From assembly GCA_040756055.1 (NCBI GenBank), contig JBFLZR010000003.1, positions 231,260 to 295,259 on the forward strand: a stretch of 64,000 bases of DNA. The letters are read 5' to 3'. This document shows, in pieces, positions 51,705 to 60,995 of the stretch (position 1 is its first letter; the number at the start of each line of letters is the position of its first letter). The DNA comes from Candidatus Zixiibacteriota bacterium. GTDB taxonomy: Bacteria > Zixibacteria > MSB-5A5 > GN15 > FEB-12. Under the pieces are notes generated by a model. It saw only the letters and a program-made list of their open reading frames with translations. It was not told the DNA's origin and did not search any database. The translations under genes and the position numbers were made by a program.

Positions 51705-51995
51705 ATGCCAGATGATGAATTTAGGCTTTTGATTAAATCACTTGGGGGGCAGATGTTTGAGGGAAGGCCGGACGCCAAGGGCGTCATGGCCAGCCTGATT
51801 AAAGACACTATTCAGTTTCGCGACAAGCTGAAAGAAGAAACCGGTCAGGTGCTGACGGTGGAAGACACCCGCAAGGCGCTTGATGCTCTGGAGACTCATC
51901 TGAGCGGCGATAAATTTCCCAAGAACCTGACGCCGGAGCAGAAGGCCCTGGCGCAGATATTCATCGATCGCGTAATTCTGTTCAAAGTACAGTAG
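51705..51995 (+). CDS. Hypothetical protein
   Basis: 96-residue acidic helical protein with no family that I recognise. AAGGAGG lies shortly upstream of the ATG, and the stop is 4 bases before the DUF2905 gene, which supports a real gene cotranscribed with it. It could be a small partner of a neighbouring product. Confidence 0.6.
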   Translation: MPDDEFRLLIKSLGGQMFEGRPDAKGVMASLIKDTIQFRDKLKEETGQVLTVEDTRKALDALETHLSGDKFPKNLTPEQKALAQIFIDRVILFKVQ

Positions 51996-51999
51996 TGGA

Positions 52000-52227
52000 G
52001 TGGCGATGTTGGATCAGGCTGGAAAGTTGCTTATTCTCTTCGGTGTTCTTTTCGTCGCCGCTGGACTCATCATGATATTTTTCGATAAAATTCCGTTTCT
52101 GGGCAAACTTCCCGGTGATGTCTCATTCCGCTACGGCAGCAGCCGGGTTTACATTCCTGTTGTTTCCTGTATAATCCTGTCAGTCATCATTACAATAGTA
52201 ATCAACCTGATTGGCCGTTGGAAGTGA
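52000..52227 (+). CDS. DUF2905 family small membrane protein
   Basis: 75 residues with two membrane helices (about 8-27 and 50-70) and the conserved connecting loop L-G-K-L-P-G-D-V-S (about 35-43), typical of DUF2905. Function is unknown; the gene is often found beside ruvB or queA, as here. GTG and an ATG two codons later are both possible starts. Confidence 0.85.
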   Translation: MAMLDQAGKLLILFGVLFVAAGLIMIFFDKIPFLGKLPGDVSFRYGSSRVYIPVVSCIILSVIITIVINLIGRWK

Positions 52228-52273
52228 CACTGGGACTTGACCCGTATGGTCTTATACCGCTTATTGTCCTGCG

Positions 52274-53323
52274 ATGAATATAAGTCTCTTTGATTACCAG
52301 CTTCCGTCTGAGCTAATCGCCCAGCACCCGGCCCGCAACCGGGATGAATCGCGCCTGATGGTTCTCAATCGGGGGACTGGAAATACGGAAATCAAATCCT
52401 TTGCGGAATTCATCGATTATCCTCGCGCGGGAGACGCTCTCATTGTTAATAACACGAAAGTATTCAAGGCCCGACTGCTCGGCAATCGGACTACGGGAGC
52501 CGAGGTGGAGGTGTTTCTGATTCGCCAATTGGATGAGAATCCTCTACAGTGGCTGGCGATGGTGAGACCGTCAAGGCGAGTGAAAGAGGGAGAAACGATC
52601 CATTTTCAGAGGGCCTGTCAGACGGACAGACAGAGTTTGACGCTGGTGGAAAACCGAGGCAGCAAGTGGGTGGTTCGGTTTGACTCAATGCTATCGCAGG
52701 AGAGGATTATCGAGTGCTATGGGCACGTGCCTTTACCTCAGTATATCAAGAGGACTGATATCCCGGAAGATGTCAGCCGGTATCAGACAATCTTCGCCAG
52801 GGCTGACAGGGTTGGCGCTGTCGCCGCTCCCACCGCCGGTTTTCACTTTACTCCCGAAGTTCTTCGGAGACTAAAGGAGAAGGGCGTCCATGTGGCCGAG
52901 TTGACCTTGCACGTGGGGCCAGGCACGTTTAAACCGGTTCAGGTGGAGGAAATTGAGCGGCACACTGTAGATCCTGAATATGCCATTCTTTCTGAGGAGA
53001 CGACGGCGACGATAAACGGCGTCCGCGAGTCGGGGGGAAGGATATTCGTGGTGGGGACGACTTCGGTTCGTACGCTCGAAGCTGCACCCGTCAAAGATGG
53101 AAGGATCGTGCCCTTTGAGGGGGAGGTGGATCTGTTTATCAAGCCGGGGCATCAGTTCAAGTTTGTGGACCATTTGCTAACGAATTTCCATCTGCCCAAA
53201 TCCTCGCTGCTCATTCTTGTTTCAGCCTTCGCGGGTCGGGAGACAATACTCGAGGCCTACCACAGAGCGGTCGAAAATAGCTTTCGCTTTTACAGCTATG
53301 GCGACGCCATGTTAATTCTCTAA
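52274..53323 (+). CDS. queA: S-adenosylmethionine:tRNA ribosyltransferase-isomerase
   Basis: 349-residue QueA, which transfers a ribosyl group from SAM to 7-deazaguanine in tRNA during queuosine synthesis. Family blocks are present: Q-H-P-A-R-N-R-D-E-S-R-L near the N-terminus, A-A-P-T-A-G-F-H-F-T in the middle and T-N-F-H-L-P-K-S-S-L at the C-terminal end. Start lacks a Shine-Dalgarno; a TATTGT ends 6 bases before the ATG. The queA-ruv neighbourhood is common. Confidence 0.96.
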   Translation: MNISLFDYQLPSELIAQHPARNRDESRLMVLNRGTGNTEIKSFAEFIDYPRAGDALIVNNTKVFKARLLGNRTTGAEVEVFLIRQLDENPLQWLAMVRPSRRVKEGETIHFQRACQTDRQSLTLVENRGSKWVVRFDSMLSQERIIECYGHVPLPQYIKRTDIPEDVSRYQTIFARADRVGAVAAPTAGFHFTPEVLRRLKEKGVHVAELTLHVGPGTFKPVQVEEIERHTVDPEYAILSEETTATINGVRESGGRIFVVGTTSVRTLEAAPVKDGRIVPFEGEVDLFIKPGHQFKFVDHLLTNFHLPKSSLLILVSAFAGRETILEAYHRAVENSFRFYSYGDAMLIL

Positions 53324-53361
53324 TGGGTGGCGGCCGGCGGAAACCCGTCAAATTTGCTTCG

Positions 53362-53391
53362 TTGACTAAGTCTTTAAAGCTCACTTATATT
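53362..53391 (+). promoter_or_regulatory. Promoter of ispD-ispF operon (near-leaderless)
   Basis: TTGACT, an 18-base spacer and TATATT. The -10 ends 8 bases before the ispD ATG and no Shine-Dalgarno sequence is visible, so the leader would be 0-3 bases. Confidence 0.55.
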
Positions 53392-53399
53392 GGCCTATC

Positions 53400-54098
53400 A
53401 TGAAAACAGCAGCGCTTATAGTGGCCGGGGGGAAATCAGAGCGGTTTGGAGGGGAAGTTCCCAAACAGTTTAGGACACTGTGCGGACGGCCGATGCTCTC
53501 CTGGTGCGTGGACAGTTTTGAAAAAGCCGGTTCAATCGACAACATTATTGTCGTTGTAGCCGAAGAATACCTGTTGTATACGAGCGAGAAGATAATTGAC
53601 CCGTATGGGTTTCACAAGGTGACCAAGATTGTGCCGGGAGGAGTGAGCAGGCGGGAATCAGTTTACAACGGATTGAAGGCATTGCCGCTTTCGACTGACT
53701 TTGTGGCGATTCACGATGGTGCCCGTCCGCTGGTTTTGGCGGAGGATATAAACCGGGTGGTCAAGGTGGCGGCGCAGGAGCGGGCCGCTATTCTGGCAAC
53801 AAAGGCGGCGGATACAGTTAAGCGGGTCCGTGATTCCTACATAATCTCCACGCTTGAGCGGGACTCGCTTTTCATGGCGCAGACGCCGCAGGTCTTTCAA
53901 TACGATTTAATAGTCCAGGCGCACCGGGAATGTCATGAAAAAGGCGGGGATGAGAGTATAACAGATGATGCTTCGCTGGTGGAGAAACGGGGATTCAAGG
54001 TGAAGGCCGTTGAACCATCGGCCCCCAACTTCAAAGTGACGACATCCGATGATTTGGTGTTGGCAGAGGCGGTTTTGAAAGGACGAGTCAATGACTGA
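53400..54098 (+). CDS. ispD: 2-C-methyl-D-erythritol 4-phosphate cytidylyltransferase
   Basis: 232-residue IspD, the third enzyme of the MEP isoprenoid pathway. The nucleotide-binding opening [13 protein letters not shown] and the H-D-G-A-R-P motif (about 107-111) are intact, as is the later T-D-D-A-S-L-V-E block. It overlaps ispF by 8 bases. The operon presumably starts at the promoter immediately upstream. Confidence 0.96.
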   Translation: MKTAALIVAGGKSERFGGEVPKQFRTLCGRPMLSWCVDSFEKAGSIDNIIVVVAEEYLLYTSEKIIDPYGFHKVTKIVPGGVSRRESVYNGLKALPLSTDFVAIHDGARPLVLAEDINRVVKVAAQERAAILATKAADTVKRVRDSYIISTLERDSLFMAQTPQVFQYDLIVQAHRECHEKGGDESITDDASLVEKRGFKVKAVEPSAPNFKVTTSDDLVLAEAVLKGRVND

Positions 54099-54579
54099 TA
54101 TTCGCATCGGGCACGGTTTTGATGCCCATCGGTTGGTTGCCGGAAGAGCTCTTACGATTGGCGGTGTGAGGATTCCATACGAACGCGGGTTGGAGGGGCA
54201 CAGCGATGCCGATGTCTTGCTGCACGCGATAATGGACGCCTTGCTGGGAGCCGCGGGTCTTCCCGATATCGGTCAGCACTTCCCACCATCCGATCCCAAA
54301 TACAGAGGCGCTGACTCGGCTGTGCTTCTTGGCGAGGTATATCGTCTTATCAAGGATGCCGGAATAATCGGTATCATAAATATCGATACGGTTCTGTTTG
54401 CCGAGCAGCCGAAGCTCAATCCGCATGTTGAGTCGATGAAGTTGAGGATAGCCGCCATACTCGATATCGAACCGTCGCAAGTAAACATCAAAGCCACGAC
54501 GACGGAGAAGATGGGGTTTATTGGTCGGGGGGAAGGCATTGGCGCGTCGGCTGTTTGTCTGGTCAGAAAGAATGGTTGA
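54091..54579 (+). CDS. ispF: 2-C-methyl-D-erythritol 2,4-cyclodiphosphate synthase
   Basis: 162-residue IspF. The metal ligands D-x-H lie in G-H-G-F-D-A-H-R (about D11, H13), then [11 protein letters not shown] and [11 protein letters not shown] follow. It acts two steps after IspD in the MEP pathway. The stop overlaps the dedA start by 8 bases. Confidence 0.97.
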   Translation: MTDIRIGHGFDAHRLVAGRALTIGGVRIPYERGLEGHSDADVLLHAIMDALLGAAGLPDIGQHFPPSDPKYRGADSAVLLGEVYRLIKDAGIIGIINIDTVLFAEQPKLNPHVESMKLRIAAILDIEPSQVNIKATTTEKMGFIGRGEGIGASAVCLVRKNG

Positions 54580-55201
54580 AGATCCCACCAGAATAAACCA
54601 GCTACTCGACTTCATATTCAGCTATGGGCCGTTTTGGGTGTACCTGGCTCTTTTTGTGGCCTGTTTTGCTGAAAATGTCTTCCCGCCCTTTCCGGGTGAC
54701 AGTTTTATTGTCGCCGCGGGCGCTTTGGTGGCAGTAAATCGACTCGATCTTGAGATGGCCATAATCATCATTATGGCGGGGGGACTGGCTTCGGTGATGT
54801 TGATTTATCTCTTTGGTGTCCGTTATGGCCGGGATTTCTTCATGGAAAAGGACTACCGCTATTTCTCGGCGAAAGACATTGTTAATGTTGAGCGAAAGTT
54901 TGAAAAGTGGGGTCCACTGATTCTTGTTATATCCCGGTTTGTTGTGGGATTTCGTTCGGCGCTTGCCCTGGTAGCCGGTATCAGCCGTTATCAACCGTTC
55001 AAAATGCTCGTATATTCGGCTATTTCATATGCTTTGTTCACAGGGCTGCTAATGTACGCTGCGATGAAATTCGTGGAGCACCTGGAAGTGGTGAAAGAAT
55101 ATTTTAGAACATACAATTTGATTATCTGGCCTGTCTTGATTATCGTTGTGGCTTTTTATATAATTCGAAGGTTTAAAATGTCAAGAGAAGGAAAGCGATG
55201 A
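54572..55201 (+). CDS. DedA family membrane protein
   Basis: 209 residues. DedA/VTT signature segments are [12 protein letters not shown] (about 31-42) and S-R-F-V-V-G-F-R-S (about 125-133). Four to five membrane helices are visible. DedA proteins move polyprenyl phosphates or phospholipids across the inner membrane, which fits its place next to isoprenoid and D-Ala-D-Ala genes. I use the ATG overlapping ispF; a longer GTG-initiated frame inside ispF is less likely. Confidence 0.88.
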   Translation: MVEDPTRINQLLDFIFSYGPFWVYLALFVACFAENVFPPFPGDSFIVAAGALVAVNRLDLEMAIIIIMAGGLASVMLIYLFGVRYGRDFFMEKDYRYFSAKDIVNVERKFEKWGPLILVISRFVVGFRSALALVAGISRYQPFKMLVYSAISYALFTGLLMYAAMKFVEHLEVVKEYFRTYNLIIWPVLIIVVAFYIIRRFKMSREGKR

Positions 55202-56214
55202 GAGTATTATTGCTTGCCGGAGGTGACTCAAGCGAACGCAGGGTTTCGCTGGATTCCGGAAAGGCCGTGTATGAGGCGCTGCGCCGCCTCGGGCACAAAG
55301 TTTATGCCATTGATCCTTCGACCGGAAGGTCTCTTTTGACCAGCGATGGTTCTTTTATCGAGCACAAATCCGATCCGGCGGCGAGGACACCGGTGCCGAA
55401 AAGTAAGACCTGGTCATTGGCCAATGCGCTCGGCTCACCGGGATTTACCGATATTGAGGTTGTTTTTATTACCTTGCATGGTGGATCGGGTGAAAACGGA
55501 AAGATTCAGTGCTTGCTGGATCTCGCCGGTAAGAAATACACCGGTTCCAATATGGCTGCTTCGGCAATCGCCATGGATAAGGCGGTCGCGAAAAAACTGA
55601 GTATCGCCGAAAATATCCAGACGCCGGAATTCGCTCTATATCGCACCAAGGGGAAGAAAATCGACGAGCGGCTTGGCCAGGAGATCTGCCAGCGCTTTAA
55701 GTTTCCGATCATAGTAAAACCGAACGATGGCGGCTCGACGATTGGATTGTCGAAAGTCGAATCTGCTGAGGCTCTTCCCGAGGCGCTGGAAAAGTGTAAG
55801 AAGGAGACTGACGATATTCTGGTCGAGAAATATATCAAGGGTCGCGAGATAACGGCGGCTGTGCTCGATGGCAAGGCTCTCCCGCTCGTGGAAATCAAGC
55901 CGAAGAAGGGGTTGTACGATTTCGAGGCCAAGTACACCAAGGGGATGTCCGATTACATCGTGCCCGCGGAGATAGACAAGGACGCGGCAGCCTCGATTCA
56001 GCAGGCCGCTCTCAGAATATACAACGTTATTGGGGCCACGGGACTGGTCAGAGTGGATTTTATTTTAGACGAAGACAACCAATACTTCTTTCTGGAGTTG
56101 AACACTCTGCCCGGCATGACGGAATTGTCGCTGGCGCCCATGGCAGCCAATGCGGTGGGAATCGGATTTGATGATCTGGTCAATAAGCTCATGAACTCGG
56201 CGATGCATCGATAG
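55198..56214 (+). CDS. ddl: D-alanine--D-alanine ligase
   Basis: 338-residue ATP-grasp ligase for peptidoglycan precursor synthesis. N-terminal G-G-D-S-S-E-R-R-V-S, the family T-L-H-G-G-S-G-E-N-G (about 89-98), I-V-K-P-N-D-G-G-S-T-I-G, and the C-terminal metal site E-L-N-T-L-P-G-M-T are all present. It starts in ATGA overlap with dedA. Confidence 0.95.
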   Translation: MRVLLLAGGDSSERRVSLDSGKAVYEALRRLGHKVYAIDPSTGRSLLTSDGSFIEHKSDPAARTPVPKSKTWSLANALGSPGFTDIEVVFITLHGGSGENGKIQCLLDLAGKKYTGSNMAASAIAMDKAVAKKLSIAENIQTPEFALYRTKGKKIDERLGQEICQRFKFPIIVKPNDGGSTIGLSKVESAEALPEALEKCKKETDDILVEKYIKGREITAAVLDGKALPLVEIKPKKGLYDFEAKYTKGMSDYIVPAEIDKDAAASIQQAALRIYNVIGATGLVRVDFILDEDNQYFFLELNTLPGMTELSLAPMAANAVGIGFDDLVNKLMNSAMHR

Positions 56215-56225
56215 GATTTCTGCTG

Positions 56226-56966
56226 ATGGATAGTAAATTTAAGCCGAGAGCTGTTATATTTGATTTGGGGTCAACCTTGATTGAATATGAGTCGGATTCA
56301 TGGGAAACCCTGAGCATCCTGTGCGCTGCCAGCGTGAACAAGTTTCTGGTCAAGCGAGGATACGCTACTCCCGGTGATGAAGAGTTCTTTCAGTTGTTCG
56401 AGGAGGTCAAGAAAGACTTCCGCGAGTCCGCATCCAAAAGTCTGGTGGAGTGGACCATACCTCAGGCGGCGTCGAAGCTACTCGAGAAGCTGGAAATAGA
56501 GCCGGGTGACGGCTTCATAGAAGATCTTTTTGAGGCTTATTATAAGCCGGTTGCCGCCAGGATTTACGCATATGACGATGCTGTGCGAATTCTCGAGCGA
56601 ATCAAGGCAAGAGTGGGGACTATCGGGTTGATATCCAATACCATTTTTCCCGAAGACACTCATCGGGGCGAACTCAAGAAATTCGGGCTGGCCCCGTTTT
56701 TGGATTTCACCATATTCAGTTCCAGTTTTGGCTTACGAAAACCACACCCTGACATATTCTACAAAGCAGCCAATCTGGCGGGCTGTGCGCCGGCGGAGTG
56801 CGTGTATATAGGGGACAGATATGTCGAGGATTACCGCGGTCCGACGGAGATGGGTATGAAGGCCATCTTGAAACTCTGGCCGCGCCGGGAGTATCCTGGG
56901 GACATGCCGGCCGATATTCCCACTATTACTTCGTTGACCGACCTGGGTAACTATCTTGATATTTGA
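56226..56966 (+). CDS. HAD superfamily hydrolase
   Basis: 246-residue HAD (subfamily IA-like) protein with a helical cap. Motif I is F-D-L-G-S-T-L: the second aspartate of the usual D-x-D is a glycine, a variant seen in other HAD groups and reducing confidence in plain phosphatase activity. Motif II is L-I-S-N-T, motif III K-P-H-P-D and motif IV G-D-R-Y-V-E-D. Substrate unknown. AGGA is upstream of the ATG. Confidence 0.82.
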   Translation: MDSKFKPRAVIFDLGSTLIEYESDSWETLSILCAASVNKFLVKRGYATPGDEEFFQLFEEVKKDFRESASKSLVEWTIPQAASKLLEKLEIEPGDGFIEDLFEAYYKPVAARIYAYDDAVRILERIKARVGTIGLISNTIFPEDTHRGELKKFGLAPFLDFTIFSSSFGLRKPHPDIFYKAANLAGCAPAECVYIGDRYVEDYRGPTEMGMKAILKLWPRREYPGDMPADIPTITSLTDLGNYLDI

Positions 56967-57055
56967 GTGGACGTTAGCGTCGTTCTTTCATATATTACGC
57001 CCTAATTGAATCGAAAAATCAGATGTTGCTGTAAATTCAGTGATTGGGAGCCTTT

Positions 57056-58132
57056 ATGGACAAAACCGAACTGCTTTTGAAAGAAATTACCGAAGCTAAC
57101 GGAGTCTCCGGTTACGAGAGTGAAATTCGCAAATTAATGGTTCGCGAGCTCAAACAGCTGACAGACAAACTTGAATACGACAATCTTGGGTCAGTTTTGG
57201 GAGTTAAGAAAGGGACCAGTGACAGTCCGAGGGTTATGGTTATAGGCCATATGGATGAGATCGGGTTTATGGTGAAGGAAATCACCAAGGAGGGCTATAT
57301 CAAATTCCTTCCGCTCGGCGGTTGGTGGCCTCATGTGACGCTTGGACAGAGGATGCGAGTAATCAGTTCCAAGGGAGTGTTTATAGGCGTGGTTGGTTCT
57401 AAGCCGCCGCATATTCTCCCTGAAGAGGATCGCAAGAAGGTTCTTGATATAAAAGATATGTTTATCGATGTCGGTGTTCAGGAGAAATTCGATATCAAGA
57501 AGAAGCTGGGTATCCAGCCCGGTGACCCGATTGTACCTGACAGCAATTTTACGATTATGGGCAACGACAAGATGTATCTTTCAAAGGCGTTTGACAACAG
57601 GGTTGCTTGCGCAATCGTTCTGGATCTACTGAGAAAGTTTCAGAAGGTGAAGCATCCGAACACTCTTCTGGCCGGTGGTACGGTTCAGGAAGAGGTCGGT
57701 TTGAGGGGCGCGCAGACTATAGCCCACGTGGCTGATCCCGATGTCTGCATTACCGTAGATGTCGGCGTGGCCCAGGACGTGCCGCCGGAAGGCTTCTCGC
57801 GGCCCGAGAAACTCGGCAGCGGCGCCACCGTATTGATCTATGATGGCGGTATGATTCCGAACCTCAAGCTTCGTGACCTTGTCATAAAGACGGCGGAAGA
57901 AAAGAAGATTCCGTATCATTTATCGTATATGGAAAGAGGTTCCGGTGACAGCGCCCGCGTGCACTTGAGTCGTCGGGGAGTACCGTCGATTTACATCGGG
58001 CCGCCCGTGCGCTATATCCACAGCCACAACGGCATCCTCAATCGCAGCGACTACGACAACACGGTGAGGTTGTTCTTTGAGGTCATAAAGAAGCTGGATA
58101 AGAAGACAGTAAAATCGTTCACGGAGGGATAA
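57056..58132 (+). CDS. M42 family metallo-aminopeptidase
   Basis: 358 residues of the M42 glutamyl aminopeptidase/FrvX family. Metal ligands and catalysts are visible: G-H-M-D-E-I-G (H about 68), A-F-D-N-R-V-A, V-Q-E-E-V-G-L-R-G (catalytic Glu-Glu), V-D-V-G and a C-terminal I-H-S-H. These enzymes form dodecameric tetrahedral particles that trim peptides. GGGAG lies 6 bases before the ATG, which is preferred to a TTG four codons upstream. Confidence 0.9.
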   Translation: MDKTELLLKEITEANGVSGYESEIRKLMVRELKQLTDKLEYDNLGSVLGVKKGTSDSPRVMVIGHMDEIGFMVKEITKEGYIKFLPLGGWWPHVTLGQRMRVISSKGVFIGVVGSKPPHILPEEDRKKVLDIKDMFIDVGVQEKFDIKKKLGIQPGDPIVPDSNFTIMGNDKMYLSKAFDNRVACAIVLDLLRKFQKVKHPNTLLAGGTVQEEVGLRGAQTIAHVADPDVCITVDVGVAQDVPPEGFSRPEKLGSGATVLIYDGGMIPNLKLRDLVIKTAEEKKIPYHLSYMERGSGDSARVHLSRRGVPSIYIGPPVRYIHSHNGILNRSDYDNTVRLFFEVIKKLDKKTVKSFTEG

Positions 58133-58139
58133 GTCGAAA

Positions 58140-59537
58140 ATGGCTCTGGTATTCAGAAATACCCTGACGCGTCAAAAGGAGGAATTCAAGCCCATCGAGC
58201 CCGGCAAGGTGCGCATGTACACGTGCGGACCCACCGTATACAAGTTCGCTCATATCGGCAATTTCCGTGCTTATATGTTCGAGGACCTGTTGCGTCGTTA
58301 CCTGAAGTATAAGGGCTACGACGTCTACCAGGTCATGAACATAACCGACATTGACGACAAGACAATTCGCGACTCTAAGGCACAGGGGATCACGTTGAAG
58401 GATTTCACAGCCCCGAATATTAAGTCGTTTTTCGAGGACCTTGATTCGCTTGGAATCGAGCGGGCGGAGAAATATCCGGCTGCTACCGAGCATATTCCTG
58501 AAATGGTGGAGTTGGTCAAGAAACTGATCGAGAAAGGTCATGCTTATGAAGTTGACGGCAACTACTATTTCAAGATATCGTCGTTTCGGGATTACGGTAA
58601 GCTCGCCAATCTTGATATGGCCGGTCTGAAGGCAGGCGCGAGAATTGCGGCCGATGAGTATGCGAAGGACTCGGTATCGGATTTTGCCCTTTGGAAAGCC
58701 TGGGATGAGTCGGACGGCGATGTTTACTGGGAGACGGAAATAGGCAAGGGTCGTCCCGGATGGCATATTGAGTGTTCGGCGATGTCGATGAAGTATCTCG
58801 GCAAGCATTTTGATATTCACACCGGTGGCGTCGACAATATGTTCCCACACCACGAGAACGAGATAGCGCAGTCCGAAGCGGCCACTGATGAGAAATTCGT
58901 CAACTACTGGTTGCACTGCGGTTACCTGATTGTCGATGGTCGTAAAATGTCAAAGTCGCTGGGGAATTTCTTTACTCTCAGAGACATTCTGGCCAAGGGC
59001 TATTCAGGGGTGGTGGTGCGGTATCTGCTGATCGCCAGTCACTATCGTCAGCAGCTCGATTTTACCTTCTCCGGTCTCGATTCGGCGCGCGGCGCTTTGG
59101 AGAGATACAATGACTTTATCGCCAACCTGTCCGAGTACACGGGTGGAGAGTCAAGCGGCGCGGCCGATAGTATTATCGAAAAAGCCCTGGCGGGTTTCGA
59201 GAAGTCGCTCGATGACGATTTGAATATTTCGGGCGCTCTTGGCGCTGTCTTTGATTTTATCCGCGACATAAATCGTCTCAGGGCGGAAAACGCGCTTTCG
59301 GTCAAGGAGCGGGACAGAGCCTTGGAAACAATAAAGGGATTCGACTCGGTGCTCAATTTCACCTATGAATCAAGCGGTGATCTGGACAGGGAGATAGAGT
59401 CGCTTATAGCTCAGCGCACCCAGGCGAAAAAGAACAAGGATTATGCTCTGGCCGATAAAATTCGCAATGACCTTCTGGCCAGAGGAATTATCCTTGAGGA
59501 TACGCCGCAGGGTGTGCGGTGGAAAAAGAAAGTTTGA
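58140..59537 (+). CDS. cysS: Cysteinyl-tRNA synthetase
   Basis: 465-residue class I synthetase. The zinc-binding and HIGH region is C-G-P-T-V-Y-K-F-A-H-I-G-N (about 24-36), the KMSKS loop is D-G-R-K-M-S-K-S-L-G-N (about 263-273), and the conserved W-H-I-E-C-S zinc ligand lies between. It charges tRNA-Cys. It begins 7 bases after the peptidase stop. Confidence 0.97.
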   Translation: MALVFRNTLTRQKEEFKPIEPGKVRMYTCGPTVYKFAHIGNFRAYMFEDLLRRYLKYKGYDVYQVMNITDIDDKTIRDSKAQGITLKDFTAPNIKSFFEDLDSLGIERAEKYPAATEHIPEMVELVKKLIEKGHAYEVDGNYYFKISSFRDYGKLANLDMAGLKAGARIAADEYAKDSVSDFALWKAWDESDGDVYWETEIGKGRPGWHIECSAMSMKYLGKHFDIHTGGVDNMFPHHENEIAQSEAATDEKFVNYWLHCGYLIVDGRKMSKSLGNFFTLRDILAKGYSGVVVRYLLIASHYRQQLDFTFSGLDSARGALERYNDFIANLSEYTGGESSGAADSIIEKALAGFEKSLDDDLNISGALGAVFDFIRDINRLRAENALSVKERDRALETIKGFDSVLNFTYESSGDLDREIESLIAQRTQAKKNKDYALADKIRNDLLARGIILEDTPQGVRWKKKV

Positions 59538-59573
59538 CGGGAAAGTCGAACCGAGGCTCCCTTAGAAAATATA

Positions 59574-59602
59574 TTGACTTGATTGCCAAAATTGTTTGAT
59601 TA
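59574..59602 (+). promoter_or_regulatory. Weak promoter candidate for tRNA-Thr
   Basis: TTGACT and TGATTA at 17-base spacing, 13 bases before the tRNA. The -10 is a poor match, so read-through from cysS is also possible. Confidence 0.35.
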
Positions 59603-59615
59603 GTACCGCTTCAAC

Positions 59616-59688
59616 GCCGGCGTAACTCAGTTGGTAGAGTAGCTGATTTGTAATCAGCCAGTCAGCGGTTCGAGTCCGCTCGCCGGCT
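59616..59688 (+). tRNA. tRNA-Thr (anticodon TGT)
   Basis: Cloverleaf of 73 bases: acceptor GCCGGCG/CGCCGGC, anticodon stem GCTGA/TCAGC with loop TTTGTAA (anticodon TGT) and T-arm AGCGGTTCGAGTCCGCT. The discriminator is T and the CCA end is not encoded, unlike the tRNA-Ala gene. Confidence 0.96.
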
Positions 59689-60059
59689 TTTCTTATTGCA
59701 CGACATCAACCTATCTTACCGCGTCACCGGGAATTAATTTCTTTTAATGGGACGTTGTTTGGAGCCACTCAACTTTTGTGACGGTCAATATCAGATTTTT
59801 CCCGTGGGCTCCGGGTTACAGCGACTCTCCGGAAGCCCGCCAGATTCGAGTGAGGGTCTGTTTCCGCGTTACAACAAGGGATGGGTTGGCATACGGAATC
59901 TTTTGTGGGGAAGCAGGCTCAGACTCTTCTTATTCAGCTAAACTTTTCAATTTTTTGCGCGTAAAGCCGATAAAATACATGAGCGGTGGGAATTTCAAGC
60001 TTGCGCTTCCCGAACCATAGTAGTACCTAAAGGGCAGAGATTGACCGCAGAATAGCTTT
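59689..60059. other. Intergenic region, no convincing gene
   Basis: 371 bases between tRNA-Thr and the ABC transporter genes. Two overlapping short frames (64 and 80 codons) have no family resemblance and no ribosome site. No strong promoter or terminator is seen. It could be a decayed gene. Confidence 0.5.
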
Positions 60060-60995
60060 ATGAACATAGTCGTCACGGAAGACCTGACAAAGATTTACCG
60101 CACCGGCATGAAAAAGGGCGGAATTACCGCTCTTGACGGTGTCTCCCTTACAATCGAGCAACCGGAGATATTTGGCTTGCTTGGTCCCAACGGAGCGGGC
60201 AAGACAACCCTTCTTAAAACTTTACTGGGAATTACCACCATCACGGCCGGAAGCGCCACCATAGCGGGACTTCCTCCCGATAACCCGGCATCCCGAAGAA
60301 AAGTGGGATACCTTCCGGAAAATCACCGTTTCCCGAGTCATCTCACCGGGCTGGGGCTACTGGAGTTCACCGGACGTCTTTTCGGCATGAGTCGCGGCGA
60401 CATTAACTCACGCGCCGGAATACTTCTCAAGCTGGTCGATATGGACCGGTGGGGTAATGTCAAGATCACGAAATACTCCAAAGGTATGCAGCAGAGGATA
60501 GGGTTGGCTCAGGCGATGATGTCCGATCCGGAGATACTGTTTTTGGACGAGCCCACCGATGGTGTTGATCCGGTAGGGAAGACGGAAATAAGGAAGGTAC
60601 TTCAGAAGATCCGCGATGAGGGCAAGTCGATAATTCTGAATTCGCATCTGTTGTCCGAGGTCGAATCGGTCGCTGACAGAGTGGCGATACTCTCCCGGGG
60701 CCGGGTCATAAAGATGGGAACAGTGGATGAGTTGACCAGCCGGGAGAGTCAATACGAAATCGAAGCTGAGTTTGGCAACAAGTTGTTTGAGATTCCGGAG
60801 GCGATTGGCAAGCGTGTTTCGTTGTCGATGAACCGTCTGGTGGTCCAGCTTGTCGATGATAAGAAGATAAACTGGGTGATTGATGAGATACGACTGAAGA
60901 AGATTGATATCAAATCGGTAAAGCCGATCAAGGTATCGCTGGAACAATCCTTCATTGAGACCATCAGCGGAAGCGGCAAGGTGGAGACGTCATGA
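60060..60995 (+). CDS. ABC transporter ATP-binding protein
   Basis: 311-residue ABC ATPase of the CcmA/NatA/YxlF-like class. Walker A is G-P-N-G-A-G-K-T-T (about 41-49), the signature Y-S-K-G-M-Q-Q-R (a K-G-M-Q variant of S-G-G-Q) and Walker B I-L-F-L-D-E-P-T-D-G-V-D-P. A ~90-residue C-terminal extension follows. It overlaps the permease gene by 4 bases; the pair probably exports an unknown substrate. Confidence 0.9.
   Translation: MNIVVTEDLTKIYRTGMKKGGITALDGVSLTIEQPEIFGLLGPNGAGKTTLLKTLLGITTITAGSATIAGLPPDNPASRRKVGYLPENHRFPSHLTGLGLLEFTGRLFGMSRGDINSRAGILLKLVDMDRWGNVKITKYSKGMQQRIGLAQAMMSDPEILFLDEPTDGVDPVGKTEIRKVLQKIRDEGKSIILNSHLLSEVESVADRVAILSRGRVIKMGTVDELTSRESQYEIEAEFGNKLFEIPEAIGKRVSLSMNRLVVQLVDDKKINWVIDEIRLKKIDIKSVKPIKVSLEQSFIETISGSGKVETS

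Noticed and set aside
59747-60020. Two overlapping short frames between tRNA-Thr and the ABC genes
   Set aside because: No homology pattern, no ribosome site, and different frames compete; at most a decayed gene.
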